10,920 nucleotides of DNA from Lojkania enalia (GCA_010094045.1 ML986721.1:113606-124525); one strand, 5' to 3'. Positions 1-9,260 are shown, counted from the stretch's first letter. Made by a program: numbers and translations. Notes: generated from the sequence alone by a model not told the origin.

Positions 1-134
1 TAATCTCTTTTATACTAATATCTAAAAATATTAATATATTCTTTCTTTTAATTATAAAAGAAATGCTTTATTTATTTTCTAACTTCTTTTTTTTAAAAAA
101 TCTACTATATTACTATTTTATTTTTAATTTCTAC
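1..134. other. Very AT-rich tail after the helicase relic, no gene
   Basis: This stretch is dominated by runs of T and A. It lies downstream (in minus-strand terms) of the helicase relic and so may be its degraded 3' flank. An imperfect inverted repeat around 46-61 (CTTTTAATTATAAAAG) is visible, but such palindromes are expected by chance in sequence this AT-rich. No coding signal was seen on either strand. Confidence 0.5.
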
Positions 135-720
135 CTACTTTCTATTTATTCTATATACCGCGCTATCTTTATTCTTATTATCCTATTCTATATTCTGCTG
201 TATAAAGAGTATAATTCGAATACTAACTACTATTGCGTTACTAAAATACTCTCCCTAAACCCGTTAAGAGTACCTCTTCCCTAACTACTCTGCATACGCC
301 TTCTAATCCCTACTAAGTTCCCCTGAGTAGCTATACTATCGGATTATCTAAGCCCCCTCCTCAACCTCTACCGCCGCCCGAGCTAGCGGTACTATTATAT
401 TTAGCTACTAATATTAATTGCTTATATCTAACCCAGTTATATAGTACTTCTAACTAACCTAGTATCGCCAGCAGCTATAACTCCCTCCCCCATCGCGTAT
501 TCCCATCCGAAATCTATCCAGTTTAACCCTATTTATCCCAGACTGCGCCGTATACTGCATTATCTTATACCTCCGCTATTCCTCTATCCCTACCTCTTCT
601 ATTATCTAGTATACCGCGCATCCTTCGCGTAGCTCTTCTAGTACCTTCTAAACCTGCTACTACGCCAAGCTTACCTTATACTACCTATCCTGCTACTTAC
701 TGATACCCTCTCCACATCGG
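135..720 (-). other. Helicase relic: C-terminal tail with degraded Cys-rich segment
   Basis: In the same frame as the helicase core this stretch reads EELREGCAVY, then IIEEVGIEE, then MQYTAQSGINRVKLDRFRMG, GGGSYSCWRY, KYYITGLDIS, and near the end GEYFSNAIVVSIRI. This is the conserved tail of fungal TLH-type proteins after the helicase C domain. Several Tyr codons around the surviving Cys at about 440-470 are probably former Cys codons, so a metal-binding cluster may have existed. The function of this tail is not known to me. Confidence 0.7.
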
Positions 721-899
721 TTATATCCAGCTAACTCGATATTATTATAACTTACCTGCTTCCTGTTAAGATAGCTGCTTATCAGCCCTTGCTAACACCT
801 ACTATCTATAATAAACCTCCCCATCGCCTGTATGTCCAGCTCCTCCCCCTTTTATTCTATCCTTCGCTCCACCTCGCCCTCCTTTATAAGAATTACCGA

Positions 900-1200
900 A
901 TCTACCCGCTCGCCTATCTATCTACCGCGTCTACTCTCCTAAGCGAAGTTAATTATACTCTATAGTATCCCTATATATAGTATAAACACGATCCTCAGAA
1001 AATCTACCTCTATGCCTAACGCTGATATAGCTACTATAAGCCTACCTTCTTTAAGCTATTCCTCTAACTACTTAGCTCGCTCTGCATCTCCGGCGTAATA
1101 GTATCTACTATCTAGTACTTCAGCTATTACTTTATATTGCGCTTTACTGCGGTAGTATACTACCTCTTTCTCCCTTCGTTCCCTGAGCCGCTGTACCTGC
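900..1200 (-). other. Helicase relic: helicase C-terminal domain with motif VI
   Basis: The frame reads KEVVYYRSKAQYKVIAEVL (motif IV region, about 1110-1165), then YYYAGDAERAK, then LIVAISALGIEVDFLRIVF (motif V region, about 980-1040), and motif VI at 921-941 as a TAG followed by ESRRGR. The motif VI Arg finger codon CGC is kept, while the leading Gln is now TAG and the first Gly codon reads AGA. Order and spacing match helicase superfamily 2 RecQ proteins. Downstream, ERVDSVILIKEGEVERR shows that the frame continues past the domain. Confidence 0.88.
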
Positions 1201-1339
1201 TACTAATATATTACTAATGCTATCTCCTGTGCCTGCTCCTACTTATACTATAATACTAAATATCGCGTATTCGGCCGTACTATACTCGCTTAGATATACG
1301 TTATATACTAAACTAGTATGCTCTCTCCCAGCTCAGCCT

Positions 1340-1790
1340 CTTACACCGGCGGTAGTATTGCTGTAAGTAGTACCACCAGGTACAGTAGCAGCTGTAGATT
1401 CTTTAGCTTTACTAGCTTCGGCCGCTAGTCGCTCGACGTAAAGATAAGATAATATTCGTCTACTATAATCTACCGCAGCAGCCCCTTACTATTAAATATC
1501 TCTACGTAGCTAATAAAATTCCTATTACTTATTACATCGCCTGCTATATCTACGCTAACTACTACTACTACTACTAGATTGCTCTTACTATACTTCTACT
1601 CTATATAGTCGATCCTACTCTCTCGAATCCGTTTAACTAAGTTTTTAATAAGCGCCCGGTATGGTACTACTACTACTATCACCCTATATCGATCTAAGCA
1701 AGCCGGCACGGTAAATAGTAAACTCTTCCCCCCACCGGTTAGGAGTACTATAATAAGCGGCGTCTACCCGTCTAGTACTGTATATATCGC
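1340..1790 (-). other. Helicase relic: RecQ ATPase core (Walker A, DExH box, motif III)
   Basis: Walker A reads TGGGKS at 1722-1739, preceded by IIVLL and followed by LLFTVPACLDRYRVIVVVVP, the RecQ motif I and Ia region. The DExH box at 1449-1460 reads IIVDE and then two Tyr codons (TAT TAT), which fits loss of a Cys and the catalytic His through TGT to TAT and CAT to TAT. Motif III at about 1350-1370 reads LLTAILPP, where families have LLTAT.PP. Spacing between the motifs is normal for RecQ. The ATPase would be dead even without the nonsense codons, because the motif II His is gone. Confidence 0.9.
1558..1575. repeat. Short (ACT)6 microsatellite inside the helicase relic
   Basis: Six ACT triplets in a row. 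Read on the minus strand in the helicase frame they give a run of valines in the segment between motif Ia and the DExH box. Another short ACT run lies near 1663-1675. These are most simply hydrophobic beta-strand codons that converged on GTA/GTT during mutation. Confidence 0.6.
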
Positions 1791-3539
1791 TTACTCTTAC
1801 TTAGCTGAATAGAAGCTGACCTCTTCTTGCCCAAGCACCTGCTATATCGCCTTTTAAAGCCCTTTCTCCCTTCTACTTTAAACCTATACCTTCTTTCCTC
1901 GTACTATAGGCCCTTTGCTATTATTATTACGCCGCCGCTACTTCCTTACCCCAGTCCAGCCTCGACTACCTGTCTACCTTACCTCCAGTATCTCTTTACC
2001 CCCGTCGAGCCCTAAGAAGTAATACTATAATATACTAAGCGGCCGGAACGCTTTAATTAAGCGTATACTAAGATGCTTAATAATATCGATTAGTATACTA
2101 TAGTTTCTAATCCCTATCTGCGTTGTCCGCGCGCTCTATAGCTCTAGTATACTCTCTTCCTCCTTATCTACTTCAGCTTCTTCGACTTCCCCTATCTCGT
2201 CCTGATATCCTTTACTAAACAACTCTCCAACTACTTCTCTACTAATACTAATAGCTGTATGTCGGTAGTCTAGTATATGTAGTTTAATACCTATCTACTT
2301 ACTAGTCTTACGCTTAAGCACGCGCATTAGTTGGTCCGTCTTCTATAACCTATATTAATCCGCCTATATATAGTTGCTAAAGCTACTACCGAGTACCTTA
2401 ATATTTAGATACTCTTAAAACGGCTGTACGTAAGCTAAGTATACTACTATTACCTATCCTAGCCGCGGTAGTAGAAAGCACGGTACTACCTTCAGCTTAT
2501 CCTACTAGGATTGCGATTTGTAATAGTAGACTACTATTATAATCTACCCGTCTACTACGAAGATATTACGGTTCTATAGTACTCTATTATAATGCTGTAT
2601 TGTCGTAATCTTTAACCCTTATCTAGGCTGCCCTAAAGTTATATATATACTGACTATTAGCAGTTCTAAGAAGTAATTTACCTACCGTAAGTACTACTTT
2701 ACCTACTACTTACTCTATAAGCCGTCTCTTAACTAGAGCTACTAACCAGCTTCCATCTGCCTAGCCCGAGTAAGTATCTACTTAAGCCTATTATTAAGCC
2801 GATTATCACGATAATAGATAAAAGATACACCCTACCGCATAAATATAATATTGTTAATAAGCTGCTCTAGCTAGATAGCGAACTAGTCCTCGGTTCTAGC
2901 CGTCTAATATAGCTCCTACTAGAGTATTTCCTCTATCTTAACTACCATGTCCTGCGCTATCTTACGGAACTGGCTAATATAGATCGGCTGGCTGTTGAGA
3001 TAGAACGTCTTCTTGTCCTTTAACTAGTAAGTATTACTTAAATTACCAGCCGTCAGTGCGACGAACTTCTTATACGCTAGTAAGCTAATTATCTCGCTTA
3101 TCAGACTGAACGATCTATTAGCTAGAAACTTCTGCTATATAAGTAGAAAATACTCCCAGTTCTTATCCGTCTGCTCGTCGCGCTCCGCTGCTAGAAGTAG
3201 CTTCTCTACACCTAGTACGCGCACGCAGTACACCACGCTAGCTAGTATATATAAGTAGTTCTTTACCGTGCGTAAGCGGTCTATTTTAGCGTCGATCCCT
3301 AGTACGGCGAGAAAATAGATAAGCTTACTACTAAACAGCTAATCGCCTGTTAATTAAAAAATAAATAATATAAGTATATCTAGTAGTACCCTAAGCTAAG
3401 CGTCCTTACTATCTCTATCTAATATAACCTATAGTACTATTACTAGTTCCTTCTACTTATTTTACTAACAGAATAGCTCGCGCGCGTCTTCCATCTAATC
3501 TACCTCTTTCTTCTTATAGTACCTACGACGGGGGCTACT

Positions 3540-3652
3540 ATTACTATCGTTATTATTATTAGTACTACTTCCGGCTCTACTAGACCCAGAACTTGCGCTA
3601 TTATCTAACACTATACTATTATTATTACTATTATCGCTGTTACTACTATAGT
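3540..3652 (-). repeat. Low-complexity Ser/Asn linker within the helicase relic
   Basis: The plus strand shows runs of TTA/ATT/ACT triplets. The minus strand in the helicase frame reads strings of Ser and Asn codons (AGT, AAT) with occasional Asp, followed by PRRRYYKKK. Before C-to-T change on the opposite strand many of the Asn codons were probably Asp, giving an acidic Asp/Ser-rich flexible linker between the N-terminal module and the central part. The triplet repeats keep frame, which supports their coding origin. Confidence 0.65.
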
Positions 3653-4229
3653 TGAACTATATAGCCTAAGCTTCTTTGTCGGTAATAATATAGAGAAAGT
3701 AGCAGACGAACTTAATAATATAGCTGGCGTATACCGCCTAACTCTTAGGGTTCTATAGTTAAGCGAGTAGACGCCTATCTACCTTATATTACTAAGTACT
3801 TTTAAGCTACTATCTTATCTCTCGCGCGAGCAATAATAACCCTCTAATACTCTACTTAACTAATAGCTCGACCAGCTTCGCCGCCTACTAAAGTTTTACC
3901 TCGCCTTAGTTAGGCAGCTGGATCTAATATATAAGATACACTCGATTCCGCTTCGCTAGATACTCTAGCTACCCCGTCTGCTTAAACCACCCAATCTTAT
4001 CAGTCTTTACTGCCTCCGCATTTATAACCTATACCTTCTCTTCTTCCCTCTACTTCGTAAGCTTAAACCTGGCTAACTAATTATATACGATGTCGGCCTT
4101 TACGTAGAGAATAGCCAGCTTATAGTTACGGCTGCTTATATTAACAATAAAATATCGCTGCAGCCCGCCAGCCCGAAAAAACGTCTGTACCTTAACCTTC
4201 TAATAGAGCCTGCTTTTATCGCCTATCTA

Positions 4230-4559
4230 CACCTACTTATACTTCTTCTTTAGATATATATATAGCGCGTTGATGTTAGTAGTAATATAGTATCTAGATT
4301 ACTTGCACTAGAACCTATTTAGCAGCTTTTCTAATTCTAGTATCAGTTGCCTGAATGGTACGGGCAGCTAGACGTCCTTTACTAGTCTAATTAGCTACTG
4401 ACGAGTATACTTAATAATTACCCTCCTCTACTCTATTATTATATTATAATAGTGCTGTAGATGTATATTAATATTTAATATAGCAGTTGCGTGTTCTTTA
4501 TATATTAGAATGTAGTACTCGGGTAGATAGTAGAGATAGTTCTTAATATCCTCTAGTAA
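4230..4559 (-). other. Helicase relic: N-terminal zinc-finger-like (OrsD/DUF3505-like) module
   Basis: The minus-strand frame reads EDIKNYLYYLPEYYILIYKE and then HATAILNINIHL followed by a His-Tyr pair, at about 4450-4550. This is the layout of the Cys/His-rich N-terminal module often found ahead of fungal TLH helicases and related to the OrsD/DUF3505 family, with the first Cys now Tyr. A second finger-like stretch near 4230-4315 keeps one Cys codon (TGC) before a Lys and a TAA, then runs YYITTNINALY. Module assignment comes from recalled family resemblance; the mutated ligands come from the RIP pattern. An inactive DNA-binding region is inferred. Confidence 0.6.
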
Positions 4560-4568
4560 TAGCGCTAT

Positions 4569-4779
4569 TCTACTTACTTATATACGGGTCTTCCTACTGC
4601 GGATATAGTATTACGCCCTTAGTTCGAGTGTCTATACGTCCTAGTAGAACTATATCCTTCTAGCCTTATTATAGCCTTATACTAGTACGGGTACGATAAT
4701 ACAGCATTATAAGTAGAATAAATAGACTCTACTAAATAGTTTTTGTATACAAAGTATTAGGGTTAGAGTACTAGTTGTA
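4569..4779. other. 5' flank of the helicase relic, no gene
   Basis: This stretch lies upstream of the helicase relic on the minus strand. In the helicase frame the codons above 4568 give no clear conserved protein. An ATG at 4705-4707 (minus strand) is out of frame with the body of the gene, so it is not supported as the start. From about 4741 CpA and TpG become more frequent than in the neighbours, so this may be less mutated flanking DNA. No convincing promoter was identified. Confidence 0.4.
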
Positions 4780-5162
4780 AATAAATCGGGGGGGTAACAG
4801 TTAGACAAATCGCCCCCTTTTAACAACCTATTTTAGGTATAGTACTATAGTATTATACCTAATCTATTATAAATCGGGCCTAATTTATTATCTTATATTA
4901 GATAGGTCCGAATACAACACGAATCTACTTAGAGGTATATAAGAGTATATAGGGGATTAGAGACCTGGGAATTCTATTAACACCTATAGGCCTTATATAA
5001 AAGGATATAGAAGAACTACTAAGCTAATTATAAGGGAGTATACAACTATATATAGAAGGGAAAAGGGGTAGAACTAGGGGTAGAATAAGATAAGTAAAAA
5101 GCTTTAAGATAAGGTTATATATAAAGCTTTTCGTAGAACGATTTCTTTATATTATTATACTA
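4780..5162 (-). repeat. Probable 3' LTR of the chromovirus
   Basis: The stretch begins, in minus-strand sense, directly after a polypurine tract at 5163-5173, where the 3' LTR of a retroelement should start. The first two bases read TA, which could be a mutated TG. It contains a TATA-like TATATAAGG on the minus strand near 4992-5000, embedded in AGGCCTTATATAAAAGG. The outer end is a guess, placed near the minus-strand TATTTACA close to 4780. The other LTR lies outside the window, so the limits cannot be confirmed. Confidence 0.4.
4783..4817. repeat. AAATCG direct repeat with G-run and C-run (potential hairpin)
   Basis: The hexamer AAATCG occurs at 4783-4788 and 4807-4812. The first copy leads into a run of seven G (4788-4794), the second into five C (4813-4817). 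The G and C runs could pair as a 5-bp stem around an 18-base loop. The segment stands out in an AT-rich region and keeps several CpA dinucleotides. It sits at about the expected outer edge of the retroelement LTR and may belong to that edge or to the flank. Confidence 0.45.
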
Positions 5163-5173
5163 CCCCCCTTCTT
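5163..5173 (-). other. Polypurine tract (plus-strand primer) candidate
   Basis: The minus strand reads AAGAAGGGGGG, a pure purine run of the kind used to prime plus-strand DNA synthesis in LTR retroelements, normally lying directly before the 3' LTR. It is downstream of pol in the element's own orientation and followed by AT-rich sequence that fits an LTR. It is distant from the pol stop (about 1.07 kb), the gap being filled by the antisense ORF and its flank. Confidence 0.55.
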
Positions 5174-5576
5174 ATAGGCTAATAGTCCCTATCTGCGCTG
5201 GTTTAGGAGGGAATTAGAGCTGTTATAGATAGATTCTAGTATAAAGAAATTTCTTTGAGGAGGTATTTACTAGTAAGGACTAATATACGCGGTTATCTAT
5301 AGAGATACGTTTATTAACGTAATATTAAGTAAGGTTTTTTATGGTAAGTATAATTAACCTATATATTAGCTAGTAACTACTATTATAATAGTTTATTAAT
5401 ATTACAATTTCGTCGCGTATAGTAACAAATATTTACTAGCTTTAGTATATTACTAGGTTATTATCAACTAAGCTTCCTTAACTAAATAATAACTTCTACT
5501 CTATACGTATTATTACGCGTCCCTAGAACCGTTAATTATTAAAGTATTACTAACGCCTCTTAGAAAAAATTAATTA
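5174..5576. other. Non-coding gap between polypurine tract and antisense ORF
   Basis: About 400 bp inside the retroelement. Neither strand gives a conserved protein reading. It lies upstream of the plus-strand relic ORF and so could hold its former promoter or leader, but no element can be assigned. A perfect 14-bp palindrome occurs at 5243-5256. RIP depletion of CpA is again evident. Confidence 0.4.
5243..5256. repeat. 14-bp perfect palindrome AAAGAAATTTCTTT
   Basis: A perfect inverted repeat without a spacer, in the gap upstream of the plus-strand relic ORF. The AAAGAAAT half resembles sequence next to the polypurine tract (minus strand, about 5138-5145). It could be a binding site or chance in AT-rich DNA; no function is claimed. 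Confidence 0.35.
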
Positions 5577-6221
5577 ATATACTACTCTACCTACCTTCTA
5601 GAGCCTCTTTAGAAGCTTTTTAAATTATCTACCTTTAAGTTATATACGCGCTCGCCTGCGGGTAGTATATAATATTTACCTTTTAGTCTCTAAGATTAAA
5701 AAAATGCGAGTATTATACCTTATAAAATAAAAAGTATAACCCCGTATGAATTACATCTAATACTAGTAGAATATTTACTACTAATATACTTATAGATCCC
5801 CTCCTACTATAAGAAGGAGTTTCTAGTCCTCCGGAGCTATCTTAAACTATAGGTAGTAGCCCGATACGTAGGGGATAAGAAGGATAAAAAGGTAGCCTTT
5901 AAGGCTATTTTAGAGTCTACTTACAGCCTAGCGCTTATAGCCTAGGTTGTAAAGAGTTAGGAAGATAGTCTTTCTATAGCTAGTATCTAGGTAGCTTTAT
6001 TCTACTAGAGTATTAAGTTGTTCTATTAGATTTCAGCCCTAGAGGCTTTAGTATCTAGCCTTTAAGCTGATATTACAGCGCTCTTAAGCGGCTAAAGATA
6101 AGGTAAGAAAGGTTTAGAGGGAGTCCGGAGGGAAAGAAGAGAAAGAAGAGTAGAAGAGGAGAGAACTAGGGAGGTATCTAATAGTCTACTATTAGACCCT
6201 CTAGATTTTATAGAGGAGTAA
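5577..6221 (+). pseudogene. Relic of an unidentified protein, antisense within the chromovirus
   Basis: A plus-strand frame with sustained protein-like content, about 215 codons, opposite in direction to gag-pol. It reads STYLLEPL, KLFKLSTFKLYTRSPAGSI, YLPFSL, ITPYELHLILVEYLLLIYL, IPSYYKKEFLVLRSYLKL, VVARYVGDKKDKKVAFKAIL, ISALEALVSSL, then a charged Arg/Glu-rich stretch and SNSLLLDPLDFIEE before TAA at 6219-6221. Interruptions are TAG/TAA, as expected from mutated Gln or Trp codons. The frame is continuous from about 5577 to the stop. The ATA at 5577 may be a mutated ATG, but the start is uncertain. The stop lies about 15 bp from the pol stop at about 6237, so the two genes converge. I do not recognise the family. 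Some fungal chromoviruses (I recall Boty-type elements) carry an extra antisense gene between integrase and 3' LTR; this may be a relative. A gag-like or env-like identity is not supported. Confidence 0.6.
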
Positions 6222-6329
6222 TTTTAGACCTATACTTTAGTTTTTAAATTTACTACTCAACTCTTATATATTATTATCTACTAGGTAATCTATATTCTCT
6301 ATACTATCTTTATATACCTTAATCTATTT

Positions 6330-6480
6330 AGTTAGAGCTTTTAAGGGTCCTGGCTGATTCGGATACTTATTATAAAAAGCTTTCAGCTTATAAGGCGAAC
6401 CTATAAAATTTAAGGCTTTATACTAGACCGGGTTAAGATTATATCCTACCTATTTTATACGGTATTTGAGGGTCTTATAA
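6330..6480 (-). other. Pol relic: C-terminal chromodomain
   Basis: After the integrase, the frame reads LKYRIK, a TAG, VGYNLNPV, a TAG, YKALNFIGSPYKLKAFYNKY and PNQPGPLKAL. This is the chromodomain form typical of fungal chromoviruses, where the TAG codons stand for the Trp of KW.GY and the next aromatic residue. Such domains bind methylated histone tails and steer insertion to heterochromatin. The aromatic cage is broken by the nonsense codons. Its presence in the pol frame, about 90 bp before the stop, is normal for the group. Confidence 0.82.
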
Positions 6481-6899
6481 TATAGCTTACTAGCTAGTAT
6501 TTCCTTAACCTCCTACTCTTCTACCCCCTTAATAGCGATAGCGGGTGGTTTTAAAGCTTCTTACCCTAGTAGAGGGTTTTAGGGGTTTTTATACAGCAGG
6601 TTTAGTACGAAGATATTATATATTCTCAATCCTAGGGGTAGCTATAGATAGTATAAGTTTTTAACCTATTCTAGTACTTTAAAAGGGCTCTCCTATTAAT
6701 TAGATAGCTTTCAGCTCAGTCTCTAGACTATAAAGTTTTTAGTATTTAGGTAGACTATATTACTAATCTACTAATTAATTAGTTACTAGTAATAGTTAAT
6801 AATAGATTATATATAATCCTAAGCCTTCTTAATATTAACCTTTACGGTTTCCTAGGCTGTATATATACGAGTTACTAAAGCTAAGGTATTCTTATAATT

Positions 6900-7670
6900 T
6901 AATTTGTCTATTATAGTAATAGGATTAACAGAATATTTCTAATCCTAACTCTAATAGGGCTTAAATCCGTATAGGATCTAATACGGGGATATTCTAATAG
7001 TTATATAGGGTAGAGTTGCTTATACTTAGTTAATTATAGGTAATAGAGAACTCTAGTTATTCTAGTAGAAGGATACGAAAGGGCGTAGTCTCTAATCGAT
7101 ATACTTGTTTATAATCTCTATCTATCCGTCAGTCTTTTTATAATAAATAGTAAATAGTTTAATCTTTACGCCTAAAATATAGTAGAATTTAGACTAGAAA
7201 CTAGATATAAACTAAGGTTTTTAATCTAAAATAATAGTTTCGGGCGTATAGTTAAAGTAGTATACTTATTAAATAAATAATTCGGCTATTCCCCTTACAT
7301 TAATTATATAATAGTAGAGGATAAATACTACTTATTTAGATAGGTAATTGATTACTACTATAATCTAATTATATCCGGACTTATCTATAGGAAAATTTTT
7401 AAAGTTAATATATAAATATTATATTAGTTAATTTAGTATAGGAAGTAGGTAGATAAAACCTGGGGTTCGGGTTTATATTAGATAAGCTTTATAGTATAGA
7501 ATATAATTCTATATATATCGTTTATAAATAGCCTCTATACCCTTCTAATAGTACTTCTAGAATAGTAACTAATAGGTTTTAGTAGCACTTAGGTATGCGG
7601 AGGATACTTAGTTATAAGCCTCTTATATAAGTCGCGTATAAAGGCCTAAATCTAATAGAATATATAAGCG
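6900..7670 (-). other. Pol relic: integrase (zinc finger and D,D35E core)
   Basis: The N-terminal HHCC finger is visible around 7500-7640 with its ligands mostly turned to Tyr or Asn (EAYN, AYLSATKTY, then KRYI..NYILYYKAY). The catalytic core starts after TRTPGFIYLLPI. The first Asp is at 7404-7406 and now reads AAC (Asn). The second Asp survives at 7224-7226 (TIILD). The Glu survives at 7116-7118 after KKTDG. The second Asp and the Glu are 36 codons apart, giving exactly 35 residues between them, the D35E spacing of retroviral-type integrases; the first pair is separated by 59 residues. The exact spacing shows that no indel occurred in the core. Confidence 0.9.
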
Positions 7671-7949
7671 ATTATTATAGAGGAGTAGTCTATTCTCTAT
7701 CTAATACTTATAGAGTAAAAGTATACATTCCTGCGTAAAGGAGGCTTAATTTTCCTATAATAATACGTCGATTAACTCTAGAGAGTCTAGTAATATAACT
7801 TACTCCTAACCTTTAATAATATTTAGTATAGCTGCTTAAGTTATTATTTAGGTAATATAGGACTAGGCTAATTCGGTATTAATTTAGGGGTGAAGTTAAT
7901 ACTGTCTAAATAGAACTCTTAACTAGTTATTAGTTTAAGCTGCTTTTAA

Positions 7950-8335
7950 GTTTTCTATATCTTATTCACGATAACTGAGAATATCTACTCTAGTATTATT
8001 TTTACCTAGAGTATATTTAATTCGGAACTAATATTAAGCTAATTCCTCGGTCTAATAAACTTAATAAGTATTAAGTACCTTCGTAGTTATGAAATATTCG
8101 AGTAAGCGATAATTAGTATATACTAGAGTCTTAGTAGCTACTAAAGTAAATTCTACCCTCTATTACTTAAACGCAGTAATAATTGCAAACAGTTTTTTAT
8201 TATAAATCTCCTAGTTTAGTTTTAAACTAGATAGAACCTTACTATAGAACGCTATAGGGTACTATTTTCCGTTAGGATATTTCTATAATAGTACTCCTAC
8301 AACTACTCTATTAGAGGTATTAGTTTCTATTTTTA
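7950..8335 (-). other. Pol relic: RNase H domain
   Basis: Begins near 8327 with IKIETNTSNRVVVGVLL, where the family has a catalytic Asp (xTDAS); here that codon reads AAT (Asn). It continues through KYPNGK, YPIAFYSKVLSSLKLN and EIYNKKLFAII, the usual Ty3/gypsy RNase H sequence with the conserved Glu followed by Asn in place of Asp. It degrades the RNA strand of the RNA-DNA hybrid in intact elements. The lower end of the domain was not mapped precisely. Just upstream, at about 8490-8700, lies the connection region with VKSFLGFTRFYR. Confidence 0.85.
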
Positions 8336-8689
8336 TTTCTAACGTAGGGTTGAAGTAGTAGAGAGTAGGTATACTTAATAGGGCTGACTTTAATTTCTTA
8401 AAAGTAATATTATATTCTAAAGTCTATATAAAAGGGGTTATAGAGCTCTATAGTACGATAATTAGCTTTATAATACACGAGAATTCTAGTATAAACTATC
8501 GGTAGAATCTAGTAAAACCTAAGAAGGATTTTACACCCGTTATAGTAGTAGATAGCTGCTAGTTACGTAGTACTTCTACCTTCTCTAGATTAACCTTAAG
8601 ACCTTTATTTAAGAAGATATAGCTAAGGTATTTAGTTCGGGTAATATAGAATTCGCTCTTTTTAATATTAACTTATAACCCTGCTTAAT

Positions 8690-9260
8690 ATAATCTCTTA
8701 AGAACTTTCTTAATATAGATAGTATATATCGCCTCGTCTTTAAAGTAGATAAAGATATTATCTAGGTAAGTAATATAGAAGTTATCTAGGTAGTCGATTA
8801 GTACGTCGTTTATATAGTACTAGTAAGTTACTAGGCCGTTATATAATCTAAAGGGTAGAACTTTATACTTGTAAGTTCTATATCGAATCTAAAAGGTAGT
8901 ATATTCTTTAAAACTAGGGTCTATTCTAATCTTGTTAAAGGCTGTATAAATGTTAAACTTAGTAAAAATTACTATTTTAATAGGCCTAGATAAGAGTTTA
9001 TCTATACGTAGTATTAGATATATATTCTTATAGGTAAGAGTATTAAGTTTACAATAATTTATATAGATATATAGGTTACTATTAGGTTTATAAACGTAAA
9101 GAATTAGAGATATAAAAGAGCTCTAACTCTGCTTAATATATCTATACCGTAGATTATCTATAATATACTTCTTAGTTACCTCTAACTCCTTAATATTTTA
9201 CTTGTACAACGGGCTGTAACTATTAGAGAGAGGTTCTATAAAGATAATCTTATAATTATA
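8690..9260 (-). other. Pol relic: reverse transcriptase domain
   Basis: The frame shows the expected series of RT blocks: KPNSNLYICINYCKLN (about 9050-9100), IVIFTKFNIYTAFNKIRI (first catalytic Asp now Asn), YKYKVLPFRLYNGLVTY (about 8825-8880), and the catalytic box at 8757-8768 reading YLDN, followed by IFIYF. The usual box is YLDD or FLDD; the last Asp codon reads AAT, a G-to-A change. Both mutations remove metal-binding residues. Family assignment to Ty3/gypsy rests on block wording and domain order. Confidence 0.9.

Larger units (their letters stand above)
135..4568 (-). pseudogene. RIP-degraded telomere-linked-helicase (TLH)-type RecQ DNA helicase
   Basis: Relic of a large fungal RecQ-family ATP-dependent DNA helicase of the kind found in subtelomeres and in many repeated copies (TLH type). 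Intact relatives unwind DNA in the 3'-to-5' direction using ATP; the role of TLH proteins is poorly known. All checkpoints lie in one frame (codons starting at 4559, 3359, 2939, 1739, 1460, 1151, 953, 539 and 137), about 1,480 codons, close to family size. Recognisable from the N-terminus: a KEH...HL..HY zinc-finger-like module (about 4430-4520), a second finger-like part (about 4230-4310), a Ser/Asn-rich linker (3540-3652), the block FYLNSQPIYISQFRK (about 2970), Walker A TGGGKS, the DExH box, motif III, helicase C and motif VI. Dozens of TAG/TAA codons interrupt it, nearly all explicable as Gln or Trp before CpA/TpG loss. No in-frame ATG remains at the expected start; an ATA at 4568 followed by ALLLEDIKNYL is a plausible mutated ATG. 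The stop at 135-137 may be native or another mutated codon. Confidence 0.9.

Noticed and set aside
63..284. Plus-strand open frame of 73 codons
   Set aside because: It is Phe/Tyr/Leu-rich because of T/A composition and overlaps the C-terminal end of the minus-strand helicase relic, which explains the sequence better.
1827..2015. Plus-strand open frame of 62 codons
   Set aside because: It lies opposite the helicase relic just upstream of Walker A. The minus-strand frame there is recognisable, so this is an antisense shadow.
3540..3652. Possible CRISPR-like or satellite repeat
   Set aside because: The triplets are irregular and in frame with the helicase relic; they encode a Ser/Asn linker.
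4705..4707. Minus-strand ATG as the helicase start
   Set aside because: It is out of frame with the conserved N-terminal module (codons starting at 4559), and no conserved sequence follows it.
4757..4766. TTAGGGTTAG, resembling one and a half telomere repeats
   Set aside because: Only ten bases with no further repeats; too short to call an interstitial telomere tract in AT-rich DNA, though it is suggestive next to a TLH-type gene.
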